Assembly: GCF_003937825.1 (NCBI RefSeq)
Contig: NZ_RSFW01000003.1
Location: 62,001 to 126,000, forward strand
Source of the DNA: Mesobacillus subterraneus
GTDB taxonomy: Bacteria > Bacillota > Bacilli > Bacillales > Cytobacillaceae
Length of the DNA: 64,000 nucleotides
Direction of reading: 5' to 3'
Below, in pieces: positions 19,540 to 29,497 of this stretch; position 1 is the stretch's first letter; each line of letters begins with the position of its first letter. The position numbers and the translations under genes were made by a program. The notes below the pieces were generated by a model. It was given only the letters and a program-made list of their open reading frames with translations. It made no database searches and had not been told where the DNA came from.

Positions 19540-21051
19540 ATGGGAATTAGGACTGGGGCTCAATATATCGAAGCGGTTAAAGCACGTAAACCTGAAGTTT
19601 GGCTATCTGGCAGGAAGGTGGAGAATTTGTTCGAGGAGCCTGTTTTTAAGCAGCCGATCCTTGAAATTGCAAAGCTGTATGACATGCAGCACGATCCGGA
19701 ATTCCAGGAGAAAATCACTCATGTGTGTGAGGAGACGGGCGAGCGTGTGAACAACGCATTTCTTGTGCCGAAAAGCTATGAGGACCTGGTGAAGCGCCGC
19801 AATGTATTCGAAGCATACGCAAGAGCTACATTCGGCCTGATGGGCAGGACACCGGATTTCTTGAATGTCGTGGTAACCTCCATGTACTACAATTCTTGGT
19901 TCTTTGAAAAATACAATAAAAACTGGGCGGAGAATGTCCGCAACTACTATAGATACCTGCGCGACAATGATATTTTCCTGACACATGCGATCATCAACCC
20001 GCAGAATGACCGCAGTAAAACATCGCATGAACAGAAGGATACGTACACACATCTTGGTGCGGTAAAAGAAACGCCGGACGGATTGGTGGTAAGGGGAGCA
20101 AAGATGCTGGCGACACTCGCACCGGTTACGGATGAAGTCATCATCTACTCTTTCCCTGGCTTTGCGCCTGGCGATGAGAAGTACGCGCTTGCGTTCGCAA
20201 TTCCAATCGATACTCCAGGATTGCGCATCATTTGCCGTGAGCCGATGCAGGACGGAACACGTTCATTCTTTGACCATCCGCTTGCTTCCAGATTCGAGGA
20301 AATGGATGCCTTACTTGTCTTTGATGATGTCGTTGTTCCTTGGGACCGCGTTTTCCTTTACAACAATGTCGAGGCAGCGAACAAATTGTATCCGATGACT
20401 GGAGCTGGTCAGCAGCCGGCACACCAATCTGGGGTTAGAGGTCTTGTGAAATTGGAGTTCGCCACACATGTTGCCATGAAGGTGGCTGACACGATTGGCG
20501 TCGATGGGTATCTAAATGTCCAGGACCAGCTTGGTGAACTGGCGCAGTCACTTGAATCGATCAGGGCACTGCTGAAGGTGGCTGAGTATGAGCACACGAT
20601 GACAGAGCATGGAGAAGCGATGCCAGCCTACGTGCCGCTTGAAACGATTCGCGGCTTGCTGCCAAAAATGTATCCGCGTGCGATTGAAGTCATCCAAATC
20701 GTGGGTGCAGGCGGCCTCCTGATGTCACCAACTGGGGCTGATTTTGAAAGTGCTGAATTGAGAGACTCGATTGATAACTACTATGTAGGACGTGAAGGCA
20801 TCTCATCTCTGGAAAGGGTCAGCATCTTCAAGCTTGCATGGGATCTTTGCGGAGAAGCATTCGGCCAGCGTTTGCTGCAGTATGAGCGTTATTATACAGG
20901 CGACCCGATTCGCAAGAGAGGGATTTTCTATAACAATTATAAGCGCCAGACTCCGCTCACGATGGTCGACGAGGCGTTGAAGGGTGCACAGCTGGATGAG
21001 AAGGCGCTGGATGAAAAAGAGCTGGATAACAAGGAAGCGCTTACAAACTAG
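19540..21051 (+). CDS. HpaB-family FAD-dependent monooxygenase, probable anthranilate 3-monooxygenase oxygenase component
   Basis: 503 residues from ATG 19540, with AGGAGGG five bases upstream. It is full length for the 4-hydroxyphenylacetate 3-monooxygenase (HpaB/HpaH) fold: acyl-CoA-dehydrogenase-like, using FADH2 from a separate reductase. By name it resembles 4-HPA hydroxylase, but no homoprotocatechuate genes follow. Next come FAD synthetase, flavin reductase and 3-hydroxyanthranilate dioxygenase genes. That order is as described for the anthranilate 3-monooxygenase of Geobacillus thermodenitrificans (EC 1.14.14.8). Predicted reaction: anthranilate + O2 + FADH2 to 3-hydroxyanthranilate. 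The substrate is assigned from context. Confidence 0.82.
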   Translation: MGIRTGAQYIEAVKARKPEVWLSGRKVENLFEEPVFKQPILEIAKLYDMQHDPEFQEKITHVCEETGERVNNAFLVPKSYEDLVKRRNVFEAYARATFGLMGRTPDFLNVVVTSMYYNSWFFEKYNKNWAENVRNYYRYLRDNDIFLTHAIINPQNDRSKTSHEQKDTYTHLGAVKETPDGLVVRGAKMLATLAPVTDEVIIYSFPGFAPGDEKYALAFAIPIDTPGLRIICREPMQDGTRSFFDHPLASRFEEMDALLVFDDVVVPWDRVFLYNNVEAANKLYPMTGAGQQPAHQSGVRGLVKLEFATHVAMKVADTIGVDGYLNVQDQLGELAQSLESIRALLKVAEYEHTMTEHGEAMPAYVPLETIRGLLPKMYPRAIEVIQIVGAGGLLMSPTGADFESAELRDSIDNYYVGREGISSLERVSIFKLAWDLCGEAFGQRLLQYERYYTGDPIRKRGIFYNNYKRQTPLTMVDEALKGAQLDEKALDEKELDNKEALTN

Positions 21052-21078
21052 GCGATCATTACAGGAGGAGAAGGACGA

Positions 21079-21615
21079 ATGAAAGCACATATTTATACCC
21101 AACTGGAATTGCCTCAATGTATTGTGGCCATTGGCGCTTTTGACGGTGTCCATCGCGGACATCAGGCAGTCATCAGGCAGGCGGTTCAGCGGGGCAGGAA
21201 GCTGAATATTCCAAGTGTGGTCTTTACATTCGATCCTCCACCCCGGGTTTTTTTTCAAGGAGCAAGGATGCTGAACACGGTCGATGAAAAGCTCATGAAA
21301 ATGCAGAAACTGGGCGTCAAGCATACGATCGTTGCCAGATTCGATGAGGTGTATACCAAACGAAGTGCATACGACTTTATCGACTGCCTGGTGAAATTGA
21401 ACCCAGCTGAAATCATGGTCGGCGGCGATTTCCGATTTGGCAAGGACCGCCTGGGGGATATTTCTCTCCTTGAAAAATATTTTAATGTGCGTGTGGCGAA
21501 ACCTGTTTGCTGCTCCCAGGGAAGTGTGATTTCTTCCTCAAGGATTCGCCAGCTGATTTCTGAGGGGGAGATTCATCTCTCAAATGCCTTACTCGGATGG
21601 CCAGCAGGAAAATAG
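21079..21615 (+). CDS. RibF-like FAD synthetase domain protein lacking riboflavin kinase
   Basis: 178 residues matching only the N-terminal FMN adenylyltransferase half of RibF. GAFDGVHRGHQAVI is the nucleotidyltransferase HxGH-like motif, with MVGGDFRFGKDRLGD and SSSRIR further on. Normal bifunctional RibF is about 310 residues; the C-terminal riboflavin kinase domain is absent, although the gene ends cleanly. Predicted role: FMN + ATP to FAD, supplying the FAD used by the neighbouring monooxygenase. It lies 27 bases after the oxygenase gene with an AGGAGGAG site. The kinase step would depend on the housekeeping RibF. Confidence 0.85.
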   Translation: MKAHIYTQLELPQCIVAIGAFDGVHRGHQAVIRQAVQRGRKLNIPSVVFTFDPPPRVFFQGARMLNTVDEKLMKMQKLGVKHTIVARFDEVYTKRSAYDFIDCLVKLNPAEIMVGGDFRFGKDRLGDISLLEKYFNVRVAKPVCCSQGSVISSSRIRQLISEGEIHLSNALLGWPAGK

Positions 21616-21645
21616 GGTTTATTTTAAAAGATTAGGGGGACCACG

Positions 21646-22203
21646 ATGAAACTGCTAGGAATATCAGGAACGATCATCGGCGCGAAGACGGGCATCGTCG
21701 TCCGTAAAGTGCTGGATGATGTCAAAAAGAATTACCCGGACATCGAGGTGGAAATGCTCGATATGATGGATTACGATGTTCAGTTCTGCGATGGACGTCC
21801 AACGGAAAAATACTCGGATGATACAAGGACAGTGATTGAAAAAGTAACGTCTGCAGACTTTTACGTAATTGGAACCCCGATCTTCCAGGGGTCGATTCCA
21901 GGCGTGCTGAAGAATTTGTTTGACCTGATCCACCCTGATGCTTTCAGGAACAAAGTAATGGGGTTTGTCGCGAATGGCGGTACCTATCAGCATTTCCTCG
22001 TCGTCGAGAATCAGCTAAAGCCAATTGCCGGCTACTTCAGGGCATTCGTTGCTCCAAGCTATGTGTACGCCAATTACGACCATTTCAACCGTGAAAATGA
22101 AATCGTTGATGAAGATTTGCTGAAGAGGATTTCTCATCTGGCCGATGAAGTTGTTCATATGCAGAAGTCGTTGAAGGGAAGCAAGGTTGAGGCTTCAGAG
22201 TGA
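21646..22203 (+). CDS. NAD(P)H-dependent flavin reductase, flavodoxin-like fold
   Basis: 185 residues of the NADPH-dependent FMN reductase family (PF03358 type). The phosphate-binding loop at the N-terminus reads GISGTIIGAKTG, and the family segment YVIGTPIFQGSIPGVLKNLFDLI is intact. In this operon it should reduce FAD with NAD(P)H and pass FADH2 by diffusion to the HpaB-type oxygenase, as reported for the Geobacillus anthranilate system. Spacing (30 bases) and an AGGGGGA site fit operon expression. Flavin preference cannot be read from sequence. Confidence 0.85.
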   Translation: MKLLGISGTIIGAKTGIVVRKVLDDVKKNYPDIEVEMLDMMDYDVQFCDGRPTEKYSDDTRTVIEKVTSADFYVIGTPIFQGSIPGVLKNLFDLIHPDAFRNKVMGFVANGGTYQHFLVVENQLKPIAGYFRAFVAPSYVYANYDHFNRENEIVDEDLLKRISHLADEVVHMQKSLKGSKVEASE

Positions 22204-22240
22204 AATCAAAATTTTTAAAAACTGAAGGGAGACAAAAGAT

Positions 22241-22780
22241 ATGAAAAGTCAATTTGTTCCGATCAATCTGATGAAGTTTATTGAGGAAAACAGGGACCAG
22301 CTGAAGCCGCCGGTCAATAACAAGGTCATCTGGAAGGATGCCGAGCTGATGGTGATGCTGTTGGGCGGACCGAACAAGAGACGTGATTTCCATGTGGATC
22401 CGTCGGAAGAAATTTTCTACCAGATTCAGGGCAGCTGCTATGTAGAGGTCATCAATGGTGAAGGGAAGCGCGAGGTCGTTGAAGTAAAAGAAGGCGAGAT
22501 GTTCCATTTGCCAGCGAACGTGCCGCACTCTCCGCACCGTGTCGCAAACACGATTGGACTTGTCATTGAGCGAAATCGTGCTGAAGGTGAGCTAGAGGAT
22601 TTTGTCTGGTTCTGCGATAACTGCGACCACGAAATGCACCGCGCGACGATTCAGCTGACGAATATCGAAATGCAGGTAAAAGAAGCGATTGCGAGCTTTA
22701 ACGGAAATGAAGAACTGCGCAAATGCGATAACTGCGGACATATGATGCCGCCAGAAGCGAGTGAATGGAAATGCGAGTAG
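22241..22780 (+). CDS. nbaC: 3-hydroxyanthranilate 3,4-dioxygenase
   Basis: 179-residue cupin dioxygenase that opens the ring of 3-hydroxyanthranilate to 2-amino-3-carboxymuconate semialdehyde. Visible features are the substrate-binding GGPNKRRDFHVDPSEEIFYQ with iron ligands His and Glu, the third iron ligand in NVPHSPHR, and the bacterial-type C-terminal rubredoxin-like iron site with two CxxC pairs (CDNCDH and CDNCGH). All ligands are present. The 3' end overlaps the decarboxylase gene. The substrate is distinctive of this family, and it is the best evidence for the pathway of the island. Confidence 0.95.
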   Translation: MKSQFVPINLMKFIEENRDQLKPPVNNKVIWKDAELMVMLLGGPNKRRDFHVDPSEEIFYQIQGSCYVEVINGEGKREVVEVKEGEMFHLPANVPHSPHRVANTIGLVIERNRAEGELEDFVWFCDNCDHEMHRATIQLTNIEMQVKEAIASFNGNEELRKCDNCGHMMPPEASEWKCE

Positions 22781-23775
22781 ACTTTCATACGCATATCATC
22801 CCGGAGAATTTCAGTGAATTGACAGCGCGCTTCGGCGGGGAGAAGTGGCCGACACTTGAGCGGACATGCGCCTGCGGAGCGAACATCATGATTGCTGGCA
22901 AGGTGTTCCGTGAAGTGACCGATCAGGTTTGGAGCGCTGAAAAGCGGATTAAGGATATGGAACGGGAAGGTGTCGATATCCAGGTCCTTTCACCGATTCC
23001 GGTGACATTTTCTTACTGGGCTCCTGCTGAGCAGGCGGAAATTTTGGCGCGCGTTCAGAACGATTTCATCGCGGAGACGGTAAGCCAGTATCCAACAAAA
23101 TTCATCGGTCTTGGTGCTGTACCGATGCAAAATGTTGAAGTGGCAATCCGGGAAATGGACCGCTGCAAACATGAATTAGGTCTCGCCGGCATTGAAATCG
23201 GCACGAATGTGAATGGTGTCAATCTGGATGATCCTCAGTTTATTGAGTTCTTTGAAATGGCTGAAAAATGGGAAGTTCCATTGTTCATTCATCCATGGGA
23301 GACGCTTGGCAAGGATCGGATGCCGCGCCATAACCTGATGTACACGGTCGGGATGCCGAGTGAAACAGCGCTTGCTGGAGCGAGCTTGATCCTTGGCGGC
23401 ATTATGGATAAGTTCCCTAAGCTGAAGATTTGTTTGGCACATGGTGGCGGCGCGCTGCCATACTTGCTGCCGCGACTGGATCAGGGCTGGAATGTGTGGC
23501 CGCATTTGCGTCTGCTCGACAAGCCGCCAAGTCATTACGCAAAGCAGTTTTACTATGATTCACTTGTGAATGAGCCTGTTAACCTGAATTACCTGCTGCA
23601 GAACTTTGGCCATGAGAAAATCATCATGGGTTCAGATTATCCATTCCTGCTGCGCGAGGTTCCTCCTGGGAAGGTGATTGACGATACGCTCGGGTTATCG
23701 AAGGAACAGACAGAAGCGATGCTCGGTAAGAATGCGCTTCGATTCTTGAATATTCCAGTTAAGGTGGGGAGTTGA
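22765..23775 (+). CDS. nbaD: 2-amino-3-carboxymuconate-6-semialdehyde decarboxylase (ACMSD)
   Basis: 336 residues (334 if ATG 22771 is used). Amidohydrolase-2 fold decarboxylase removing CO2 from the ring-cleavage product to give 2-aminomuconate semialdehyde, thereby diverting it from quinolinate formation. Metal ligands are visible: DFHTH near the N-terminus, His in FIHPWE, His in CLAHGGGALPYLLPR and Asp in MGSDYPFLL. The gene overlaps the dioxygenase by 16 bases, a direct coupling of consecutive steps. Length and motifs fit Pseudomonas NbaD. Confidence 0.92.
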   Translation: MEMRVDFHTHIIPENFSELTARFGGEKWPTLERTCACGANIMIAGKVFREVTDQVWSAEKRIKDMEREGVDIQVLSPIPVTFSYWAPAEQAEILARVQNDFIAETVSQYPTKFIGLGAVPMQNVEVAIREMDRCKHELGLAGIEIGTNVNGVNLDDPQFIEFFEMAEKWEVPLFIHPWETLGKDRMPRHNLMYTVGMPSETALAGASLILGGIMDKFPKLKICLAHGGGALPYLLPRLDQGWNVWPHLRLLDKPPSHYAKQFYYDSLVNEPVNLNYLLQNFGHEKIIMGSDYPFLLREVPPGKVIDDTLGLSKEQTEAMLGKNALRFLNIPVKVGS

Positions 23776-23779
23776 TTTT

Positions 23780-24259
23780 ATGGAAAAGGTGCAGGTCACA
23801 CCAGAAGACCGTTTGAAGGAATTAGGCTTGAGCTTGCCTGCTCCCCGCCCTGCGGCAGGGAATTACGTCAGCTGCGTGAGGACAGGAAACTTGATTTTTA
23901 CTTCCGGACAGGGTACCAACGAATACCGTGGCCGACTGGGTGAGGATGTTTCGATTGAGGTCGGCTATGATGCGGCCAGGCAGTGCATGTTGAACCTGTT
24001 GACCGTGCTGAAGGAGGAACTTGGCGAGTTAAGCAAGGTGAAACGAATCGTGAAAGTACTTGGCTTTGTGAATAGTTCACCAGATTTTACGGATCAGCCG
24101 AAGGTGATGAATGGTGCTTCGGACTTGCTTGTGCAGGTGTTTGGCGAGCGAGGGAAGCATGGTCGTTCAGCTGTAGGGATGGCACAGCTTCCTTTGAACA
24201 ATGCGGTCGAGGTTGAAATGGTCGTCGAAGTCGAGGATGAGGAGGCTGGATTAGGGTGA
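23780..24259 (+). CDS. nbaF: RidA-family enamine deaminase, probable 2-aminomuconate deaminase
   Basis: 159 residues of the YjgF/RidA family ([42 protein letters not shown]). General RidA proteins hydrolyse reactive enamines, and dedicated members convert 2-aminomuconate to 4-oxalocrotonate. It starts four bases after the decarboxylase gene and overlaps the aldehyde dehydrogenase by four bases, so it belongs to the pathway. The deaminase assignment is from context; a housekeeping-type RidA function cannot be excluded by sequence alone. Confidence 0.82.
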   Translation: MEKVQVTPEDRLKELGLSLPAPRPAAGNYVSCVRTGNLIFTSGQGTNEYRGRLGEDVSIEVGYDAARQCMLNLLTVLKEELGELSKVKRIVKVLGFVNSSPDFTDQPKVMNGASDLLVQVFGERGKHGRSAVGMAQLPLNNAVEVEMVVEVEDEEAGLG

Positions 24260-25716
24260 ATCTGACTCAACCACAGGCTATAAAGGATGCAAAATTGTTT
24301 ATAAATGGTGAATACCGTGATGCGATTTCAGGGGAGACGTTTGATACGATTGATCCTTCGACTAATAAGAAGTTGGCGTCGGTTGCAAAAGCTGGCGTCG
24401 AGGATGCCCAGCATGCAATTGATGTGGCCCAAAAGACATTTGAGAGTGGAGTCTGGAGTGAGATGCCGGTAGCCGAAAGATCCAAAATTTTGTGCCGGAT
24501 GTCTGATCTTGTGATGGAAAAGGTAGATGAGCTGGCGCTTGTCGAGACGCTTGATGTTGGGAAGCCGATCAAGGAAAGCCGAGGGTTCGACATTCCAAGA
24601 GCTGCTGCCAATTTGCGCTTTTTTGCCGAGATGGCGAACTACATCAATCATGAGCATTACGACCAGGCCCGGTATATGTCCTATTCCAAATACGCTCCGG
24701 CTGGTGTGGCCAGCTTGATCATTCCGTGGAATTTGCCATTTATGCAAATGACGTGGAAGGCATCAGCGGCGATGGCGGCTGGCAACACAGTCGTTGTTAA
24801 GCCGGCATCCTATACTCCTCTGAGTGCGGTGATGCTTGGTGAGATTGCCAATGAAGCAGGACTGCCGCCAGGAGTGCTGAATATCATCACAGGCCCAGGC
24901 GGAAGTGTCGGTACCGAAATGACACGTAATCCTTCGGTTCGCAGGATTTCCTTCGTCGGTGACAGCACGACTGGCCGAACGGTGATGCAGAACGCGGCTT
25001 CTCAACTGATTCCGGTTTCGCTCGAGCTTGGCGGCAAGTCAGCCAATATCGTGTTTGAAGATGCGGACCTCGATGAAGCAGTTGCTGGTTCCATTGAAGC
25101 GATTTTCCGCAACCAGGGTGAGATATGCCTGGCAGGATCTCGTTTATTGGTTCAGGAAAGTATCTATGATCAGTTCATGGAGAAGTTTGTGGAAGCGGCC
25201 CGTGCTATCAAGGTCGGCAACCCGCTTGAAGAAAATACGGATATGGGTGCGCTTGTGTCCAAGGGCCATCTTGATACAGTCGATGAGTATGTGCAGATTG
25301 GTCTGGCGGAAGGCGCGAAGCTCGCGACAGGCGGGAAGCGTATTGCTTCTCTTGGCGAGGGTAATTTCTATGAGCCGACTGTTTTATACGATGTCGACAA
25401 TAAGATGCGCGTTGCCCAGGAGGAAATTTTCGGACCGGTATTGGTCGTGATTCCTTTTAAAACTGAAGAAGATGCCATCCGGATTGCGAATGATTCGATG
25501 TACGGATTGGCCGGTGTCGTCTGGACAAACGACCTCCGTCGCGCCCACCGTGTCGCAGCAAAGGTAAACTCCGGCTTGCTGTGGATCAACTGCTGGTATT
25601 ATCGCGACCTGCGCACACCTTTTGGCGGTTCGAAAGCGAGCGGCATAGGACGCGAAGGCGGCAGGCACAGCTTTGAGTTTTATACCGAAGCAAAGACGAT
25701 AACGATGAAGCTTTAA
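24256..25716 (+). CDS. nbaE: Aldehyde dehydrogenase, probable 2-aminomuconate-6-semialdehyde dehydrogenase
   Basis: 486 residues, GTG start overlapping the deaminase stop. Typical NAD-dependent [16 protein letters not shown], the catalytic Glu in [13 protein letters not shown], the catalytic Cys in [14 protein letters not shown], and a C-terminal [11 protein letters not shown]. It belongs to the hydroxymuconic/aminomuconic semialdehyde dehydrogenase branch (XylG/AmnC/NbaE-like). In this operon it oxidises 2-aminomuconate semialdehyde to 2-aminomuconate. The next gene is 258 bases downstream beyond a repeat array. Confidence 0.88.
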   Translation: MNLTQPQAIKDAKLFINGEYRDAISGETFDTIDPSTNKKLASVAKAGVEDAQHAIDVAQKTFESGVWSEMPVAERSKILCRMSDLVMEKVDELALVETLDVGKPIKESRGFDIPRAAANLRFFAEMANYINHEHYDQARYMSYSKYAPAGVASLIIPWNLPFMQMTWKASAAMAAGNTVVVKPASYTPLSAVMLGEIANEAGLPPGVLNIITGPGGSVGTEMTRNPSVRRISFVGDSTTGRTVMQNAASQLIPVSLELGGKSANIVFEDADLDEAVAGSIEAIFRNQGEICLAGSRLLVQESIYDQFMEKFVEAARAIKVGNPLEENTDMGALVSKGHLDTVDEYVQIGLAEGAKLATGGKRIASLGEGNFYEPTVLYDVDNKMRVAQEEIFGPVLVVIPFKTEEDAIRIANDSMYGLAGVVWTNDLRRAHRVAAKVNSGLLWINCWYYRDLRTPFGGSKASGIGREGGRHSFEFYTEAKTITMKL

Positions 25717-25791
25717 TTTGTTGTTGATCGTAAACTGGGATTATCTAACAATTTTGCGAATACTGGACTAAAGGAACGAGTGAAAACACGC

Positions 25792-25917
25792 CAACTGGTA
25801 ATAAAAGTGTTTCAACTGGAGATAAATTGAGTCCAACTGGAGATAAATTGAGGTCAACTGGTATTAAAACGGACTCAACTGGTATTAAATTCAGTCCAAC
25901 TGGTCTTATCGCAACTT
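25792..25917. repeat. Six-unit array of 21-bp repeats (CAACTGG units)
   Basis: CAACTGG starts at 25792, 25813, 25834, 25855, 25876 and 25897, exactly 21 bases apart. The consensus is CAACTGG-WNN-TAAA plus seven variable bases. It occupies the gap between the aldehyde dehydrogenase and hydratase genes. The spacing equals two DNA helical turns. It is too short-period and lacks spacers, so it is not CRISPR. Confidence 0.85.
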
Positions 25918-25974
25918 TTGCGGTCAGATCCTACTGTTTCTCTACCATTTTTAAAAGATAAGGAGGGTGATTTC

Positions 25975-26754
25975 ATGAGGGCAACAATCGAAAAGATTGC
26001 CGAAACGCTTTTGGAGGCGGAAAAAAGCAAAAACGCTGTGCAACCGATCACTAAACAATACGAAAATCTTGATGTGAGCGACGCATACCACATCCAGCTC
26101 GAAGTGTTAAAAAGAAAGCTGAGCGAGGGCAGGACGGTAATTGGCAAAAAGGTAGGTCTGACCAGTGTGGCGATGCAGAAGATGCTGGGAGTGGATGAGC
26201 CCGATTATGGCCATCTGCTGGATGATATGAAGGTCGCCAACGGAGGCAAAGTGAAGGCAGCAGATCTTCTCAGCCCGAAAATAGAGGCGGAGATCGGGTT
26301 CGTCCTCGGCGAAGATTTGCAAGGACCGAATGTCACGTTCCTTGACGTATTAATGGCAACTAAACATGTAATGCCGACGTTGGAAATCATCGACAGCCGG
26401 ATTGCTGACTGGAAAATTGGTCTCATCGATACGGTTGCTGATAATGGATCTTCGGCGATGGTGGTTGTCGGCGAGCAAATGACTGATATCAACGGAATCG
26501 ACCTCAGAAGTGTCGGGATGACTTTTTACAAAAACGACGAGATGATCGCGACTGGTTCGGGGGCAGCTGCACTTGGTCACCCGGCACATGCGATTGCGTG
26601 GCTGGCGAACAAGCTGCATGAATTCGGAATCACATTGAAAGCAGGCGAACTGATTTTACCAGGGGCGCTTTCGGCAGCGATTGCAGTGGAAAAAGGCGAT
26701 ACGGTATCCGCACAGTTCGGTCCGGTCGGGTCTGTTTCGGTTACTTTTGAATAG
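25975..26754 (+). CDS. 2-oxopent-4-enoate hydratase (DmpE/MhpD type)
   Basis: 259 residues from ATG 25975, with AGGAGGGTGA upstream; the frame extends further upstream without a ribosome site. Fumarylacetoacetate-hydrolase-related fold: [24 protein letters not shown], metal-binding [13 protein letters not shown] and [12 protein letters not shown]. The closest remembered comparison is DmpE, the hydratase, rather than DmpH, the decarboxylase, because of [12 protein letters not shown] and the C-terminal pattern. It adds water to 2-oxopent-4-enoate to give 4-hydroxy-2-oxovalerate. The paralogue at 28700 takes the preceding decarboxylase step; the two assignments could in principle be swapped. Confidence 0.83.
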   Translation: MRATIEKIAETLLEAEKSKNAVQPITKQYENLDVSDAYHIQLEVLKRKLSEGRTVIGKKVGLTSVAMQKMLGVDEPDYGHLLDDMKVANGGKVKAADLLSPKIEAEIGFVLGEDLQGPNVTFLDVLMATKHVMPTLEIIDSRIADWKIGLIDTVADNGSSAMVVVGEQMTDINGIDLRSVGMTFYKNDEMIATGSGAAALGHPAHAIAWLANKLHEFGITLKAGELILPGALSAAIAVEKGDTVSAQFGPVGSVSVTFE

Positions 26755-26767
26755 GGAGGTGCTAAGG

Positions 26768-27658
26768 TTGGTTAAAATCAAGGCAGCAATCATCGGCTCC
26801 GGCAATATCGGAACCGATTTGATGTATAAGCTTGAACGGAGTGAGGTCATCGAACTGACGGCGATGATCGGGATCGACCCAGAGTCTGATGGCTTGAAGC
26901 GGGCAAAGGAGAGAGGCTATCTAGCTTACGATAACGGCATTGAGGCGCTGAAGCACAACCCTGATCTGGCGGAAATTGTATTCGATGCGACTTCGGCGAA
27001 AACCCATGTCAGACATGCTAAGGTGCTGACGGAACTTGGGAAGCTGGCCATCGATCTGACACCTGCAGCGAGAGGCCCGTTCGTGTCCCCGGCAGTTAAA
27101 ACAGATACTTATTTGGATGAGAAAAACGTGAACATGATCACGTGCGGAGGGCAGGCGACGATTCCGATTGTCCATGCGATCAATTCAGTTGCAGATGTCA
27201 GCTATGCCGAAATCGTCGCGACGATTTCATCGAAAAGTGCAGGGCCAGGTACGCGTGCGAACATCGATGAATTCACAATCACGACTCGCCGCGGAATAGA
27301 GGAAGTGGGCGGTGCTGATAAAGGGAAGGCGCTTATTATCCTAAATCCGGCAGAGCCGCCGATTCTGATGCGCGACACCATTTACTGTGAAGTGAAAAAT
27401 ATGGACGAGGCAGCAATCACAAGATCGATTAAGCAGATGGTTGAAACGGTGAAGGAGTATGTTCCAGGCTATCGCCTGAAGCAGGAGCCTTTGTTTGATG
27501 GCAGCCGGGTGACCGTCTTCCTCGAGGTGGAAGGTGCAGGGGACTACTTCCCGGTATACGCGGGGAACCTCGATATCATGACCGCGGCCGCGACAAGGGT
27601 TGCGGAGGATTTTGCGATCCATATGCTTGAAAAACAAAGTGTCGAAACGAAAGGCTAG
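26768..27658 (+). CDS. mhpF: Acetaldehyde dehydrogenase (acetylating)
   Basis: 296 residues from TTG 26768 (GGAGGT about eight bases upstream). N-terminal Rossmann fold [13 protein letters not shown]; catalytic Cys in [17 protein letters not shown]-terminal dimerisation region. It converts acetaldehyde, CoA and NAD+ to acetyl-CoA, working as a channelled complex with the aldolase encoded next. The DmpF/MhpF/BphJ family is unmistakable and the length is normal. Confidence 0.95.
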   Translation: MVKIKAAIIGSGNIGTDLMYKLERSEVIELTAMIGIDPESDGLKRAKERGYLAYDNGIEALKHNPDLAEIVFDATSAKTHVRHAKVLTELGKLAIDLTPAARGPFVSPAVKTDTYLDEKNVNMITCGGQATIPIVHAINSVADVSYAEIVATISSKSAGPGTRANIDEFTITTRRGIEEVGGADKGKALIILNPAEPPILMRDTIYCEVKNMDEAAITRSIKQMVETVKEYVPGYRLKQEPLFDGSRVTVFLEVEGAGDYFPVYAGNLDIMTAAATRVAEDFAIHMLEKQSVETKG

Positions 27659-28696
27659 GTGAGTGAGTTGAGGCGCAAAAGTGATAAGCCCATCAAGATT
27701 ACAGAGGTATGCCTGCGTGACGGCAGCCATGTCATGCAGCATCAATATACAGAAGATCAGGTCCGCAGAGTTGCACGCGAGCTGGACGAAGCGGGCATGC
27801 ACTATATCGAAGTGAGCCATGGAGACGGCTTGGGCGGTTCGACGCTCCAGTATGGCAAGTCGCTCGTCGATGAGATGAAACTGATTGAAGCTGCGGTCGA
27901 TGAGTGTAAAAACTCAAAAGTGGCGGTGCTTCTAATTCCCGGAATTGGAACAGTCCATGAACTGAAGCAAGCCCATGATTTAGGCGCAAGCCTTGTCCGA
28001 GTGGCGACACATGTCACCGAGGCAGATGTTTCGGCACAGCACATCAGCATGGCCCGCGAGCTTGGAATGGAAACACTGGGTTTTCTGATGATGGCCCATA
28101 TGGCACCGCCGGAAAAATTGGTGGAGCAGGCAAAGCTGATGGAAAGCTACGGAGCACAGGCAGTCTACGTCACTGATTCAGCAGGCGCTCTTTTACCGCA
28201 TGAAGTGAAAGAAAGAATCGCGGCACTGCGAGACTCGTTGTCTATTGAAGTCGGATTCCATGCCCATAATAATCTATCATTGGCCGTTTCCAACACGCTC
28301 GCTGCGATCGAGGAGGGAGCGACCAGGATTGATGGCAGTATCCGCTGTCTTGGAGCTGGCGCTGGGAATGCACAGACAGAGGTTCTTTTATCTGTATTGG
28401 ACAGAATGGGCGTCAATCTGGGAATTGATATCTATAAAATGATGGACATCGCCGAAACTATAGTTGGCCCAATGATTCCACGTCCTCAGGAGATTAATAG
28501 AGGCAGCCTGGTGCTCGGTTATGCTGGTGTCTATTCGAGTTTCCTGCTTCATGCGGAACGGGCAGGGCAGCGTTTCGGCATCGATTCCAGAGATATTTTA
28601 ATAGAGTTGGGTAAGCGTAAGGTAGTCGGCGGCCAGGAGGATATGATCCTCGATGTTGCTGCTGAACTGGCGAAAGCCCGCAAGCAGGAGGTGTAA
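27659..28696 (+). CDS. mhpE: 4-hydroxy-2-oxovalerate aldolase
   Basis: 345 residues of the DmpG/MhpE family. HMGL-like TIM barrel with EVCLRDGSHVM (catalytic Arg and metal Asp), VSHGDGLGGS, FHAHNNLSLAVSN (metal His pair) and a C-terminal communication domain for the dehydrogenase. It cleaves 4-hydroxy-2-oxovalerate into pyruvate and acetaldehyde. The gene begins on the codon after the dehydrogenase stop. GTG 27659 is used; TTG 27668 is an alternative because the region contains AGGTGAG. Confidence 0.95.
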   Translation: MSELRRKSDKPIKITEVCLRDGSHVMQHQYTEDQVRRVARELDEAGMHYIEVSHGDGLGGSTLQYGKSLVDEMKLIEAAVDECKNSKVAVLLIPGIGTVHELKQAHDLGASLVRVATHVTEADVSAQHISMARELGMETLGFLMMAHMAPPEKLVEQAKLMESYGAQAVYVTDSAGALLPHEVKERIAALRDSLSIEVGFHAHNNLSLAVSNTLAAIEEGATRIDGSIRCLGAGAGNAQTEVLLSVLDRMGVNLGIDIYKMMDIAETIVGPMIPRPQEINRGSLVLGYAGVYSSFLLHAERAGQRFGIDSRDILIELGKRKVVGGQEDMILDVAAELAKARKQEV

Positions 28697-28699
28697 GGA

Positions 28700-29497
28700 A
28701 TGACGATCACTAAGGGTGTAGACCTGGAAATAGTAGAATACTTGTATTCGGCGGAAAAAGAGCGCCGTGAAGTGGTAAAGGTAACGGACCGTTATCCTGA
28801 ACTGAGCTTTGATGATGCCTATTCCATCCAGGAAAAATTGATTCAGAGGCGCGAGCAGGATGGCGCTCGGAAAATTGGGTTGAAGCTGGGATTAACGAGC
28901 AAGCCGAAGCAGCAAATGATGGGGGTTCACGAAGCAATTTATGGATACCTGACAGATGATATGCTCGCTTTGGAATGGGAGCCGCTTGAATTCAAAGATT
29001 TCATCCATCCAAAAGCCGAACCGGAAATCGCTTTTTTTATCGAAGAAGATTTACAGGGAACAAACGTGACAGCAGAAGATGTGCTGCGCGTGACGAAGTT
29101 TGTTGCTCCTGCAATTGAAATCATTGATAGCCGTTACTTGAATTTTAAGTTCACGCTGGCGGATGTTATTGCAGATAATTGTTCTTCTTCAAAATTCCTG
29201 ATCGGCAGTAAGTGGATGTCACCTGAAAAACTGGATCTTGGCCAGCTCGGTATGGTGATGTCAAAAAACGGACAGGTTGTCCAGACTGGATCGAGCGCTG
29301 CTGTACTGGGGCATCCGGCCACTTCGGTCGCCTGGGCCGTCAATAAGCTTGGTGAGGTGGGAAAAGGGATTAAAAAGGGAGACGTCATTTTGAGCGGAGC
29401 AGTTTCTGAAGCAATTTCGTTCGAGCCAAATGACAACGTGCTTGTACAATTTGCCGAGCTTGGCAGTGTTTCTTTTACATGCAAATCTAGCACTTAG
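28700..29497 (+). CDS. 4-oxalocrotonate decarboxylase (DmpH type)
   Basis: 265 residues, homologous to the hydratase at 25975 but closer to DmpH: VTDRYPELSFDDAYSIQEKL, IGLKLGLTSKPKQQMMGV, metal site PKAEPEIAFFIEEDLQG, EIIDSRYLNFKF and the ISFEPNDNVLVQFAELGSVS tail. It removes CO2 from 2-oxo-3-hexenedioate (the 4-oxalocrotonate tautomer) to give 2-oxopent-4-enoate, typically in a complex with the hydratase. AGGAGGTG precedes the ATG. A terminator overlaps its stop, closing the enzyme operon. Confidence 0.85.
   Translation: MTITKGVDLEIVEYLYSAEKERREVVKVTDRYPELSFDDAYSIQEKLIQRREQDGARKIGLKLGLTSKPKQQMMGVHEAIYGYLTDDMLALEWEPLEFKDFIHPKAEPEIAFFIEEDLQGTNVTAEDVLRVTKFVAPAIEIIDSRYLNFKFTLADVIADNCSSSKFLIGSKWMSPEKLDLGQLGMVMSKNGQVVQTGSSAAVLGHPATSVAWAVNKLGEVGKGIKKGDVILSGAVSEAISFEPNDNVLVQFAELGSVSFTCKSST

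Noticed and set aside
19540-21051. Annotation as 4-hydroxyphenylacetate 3-monooxygenase
   Set aside because: The fold is right, but no homoprotocatechuate pathway genes follow. The neighbours are those of 3-hydroxyanthranilate degradation.
25792-25917. CRISPR array
   Set aside because: The repeat is only about 14 conserved bases with seven-base variable parts, there are no spacers of about 30 bases and no cas genes. The same applies to 57669-57920.
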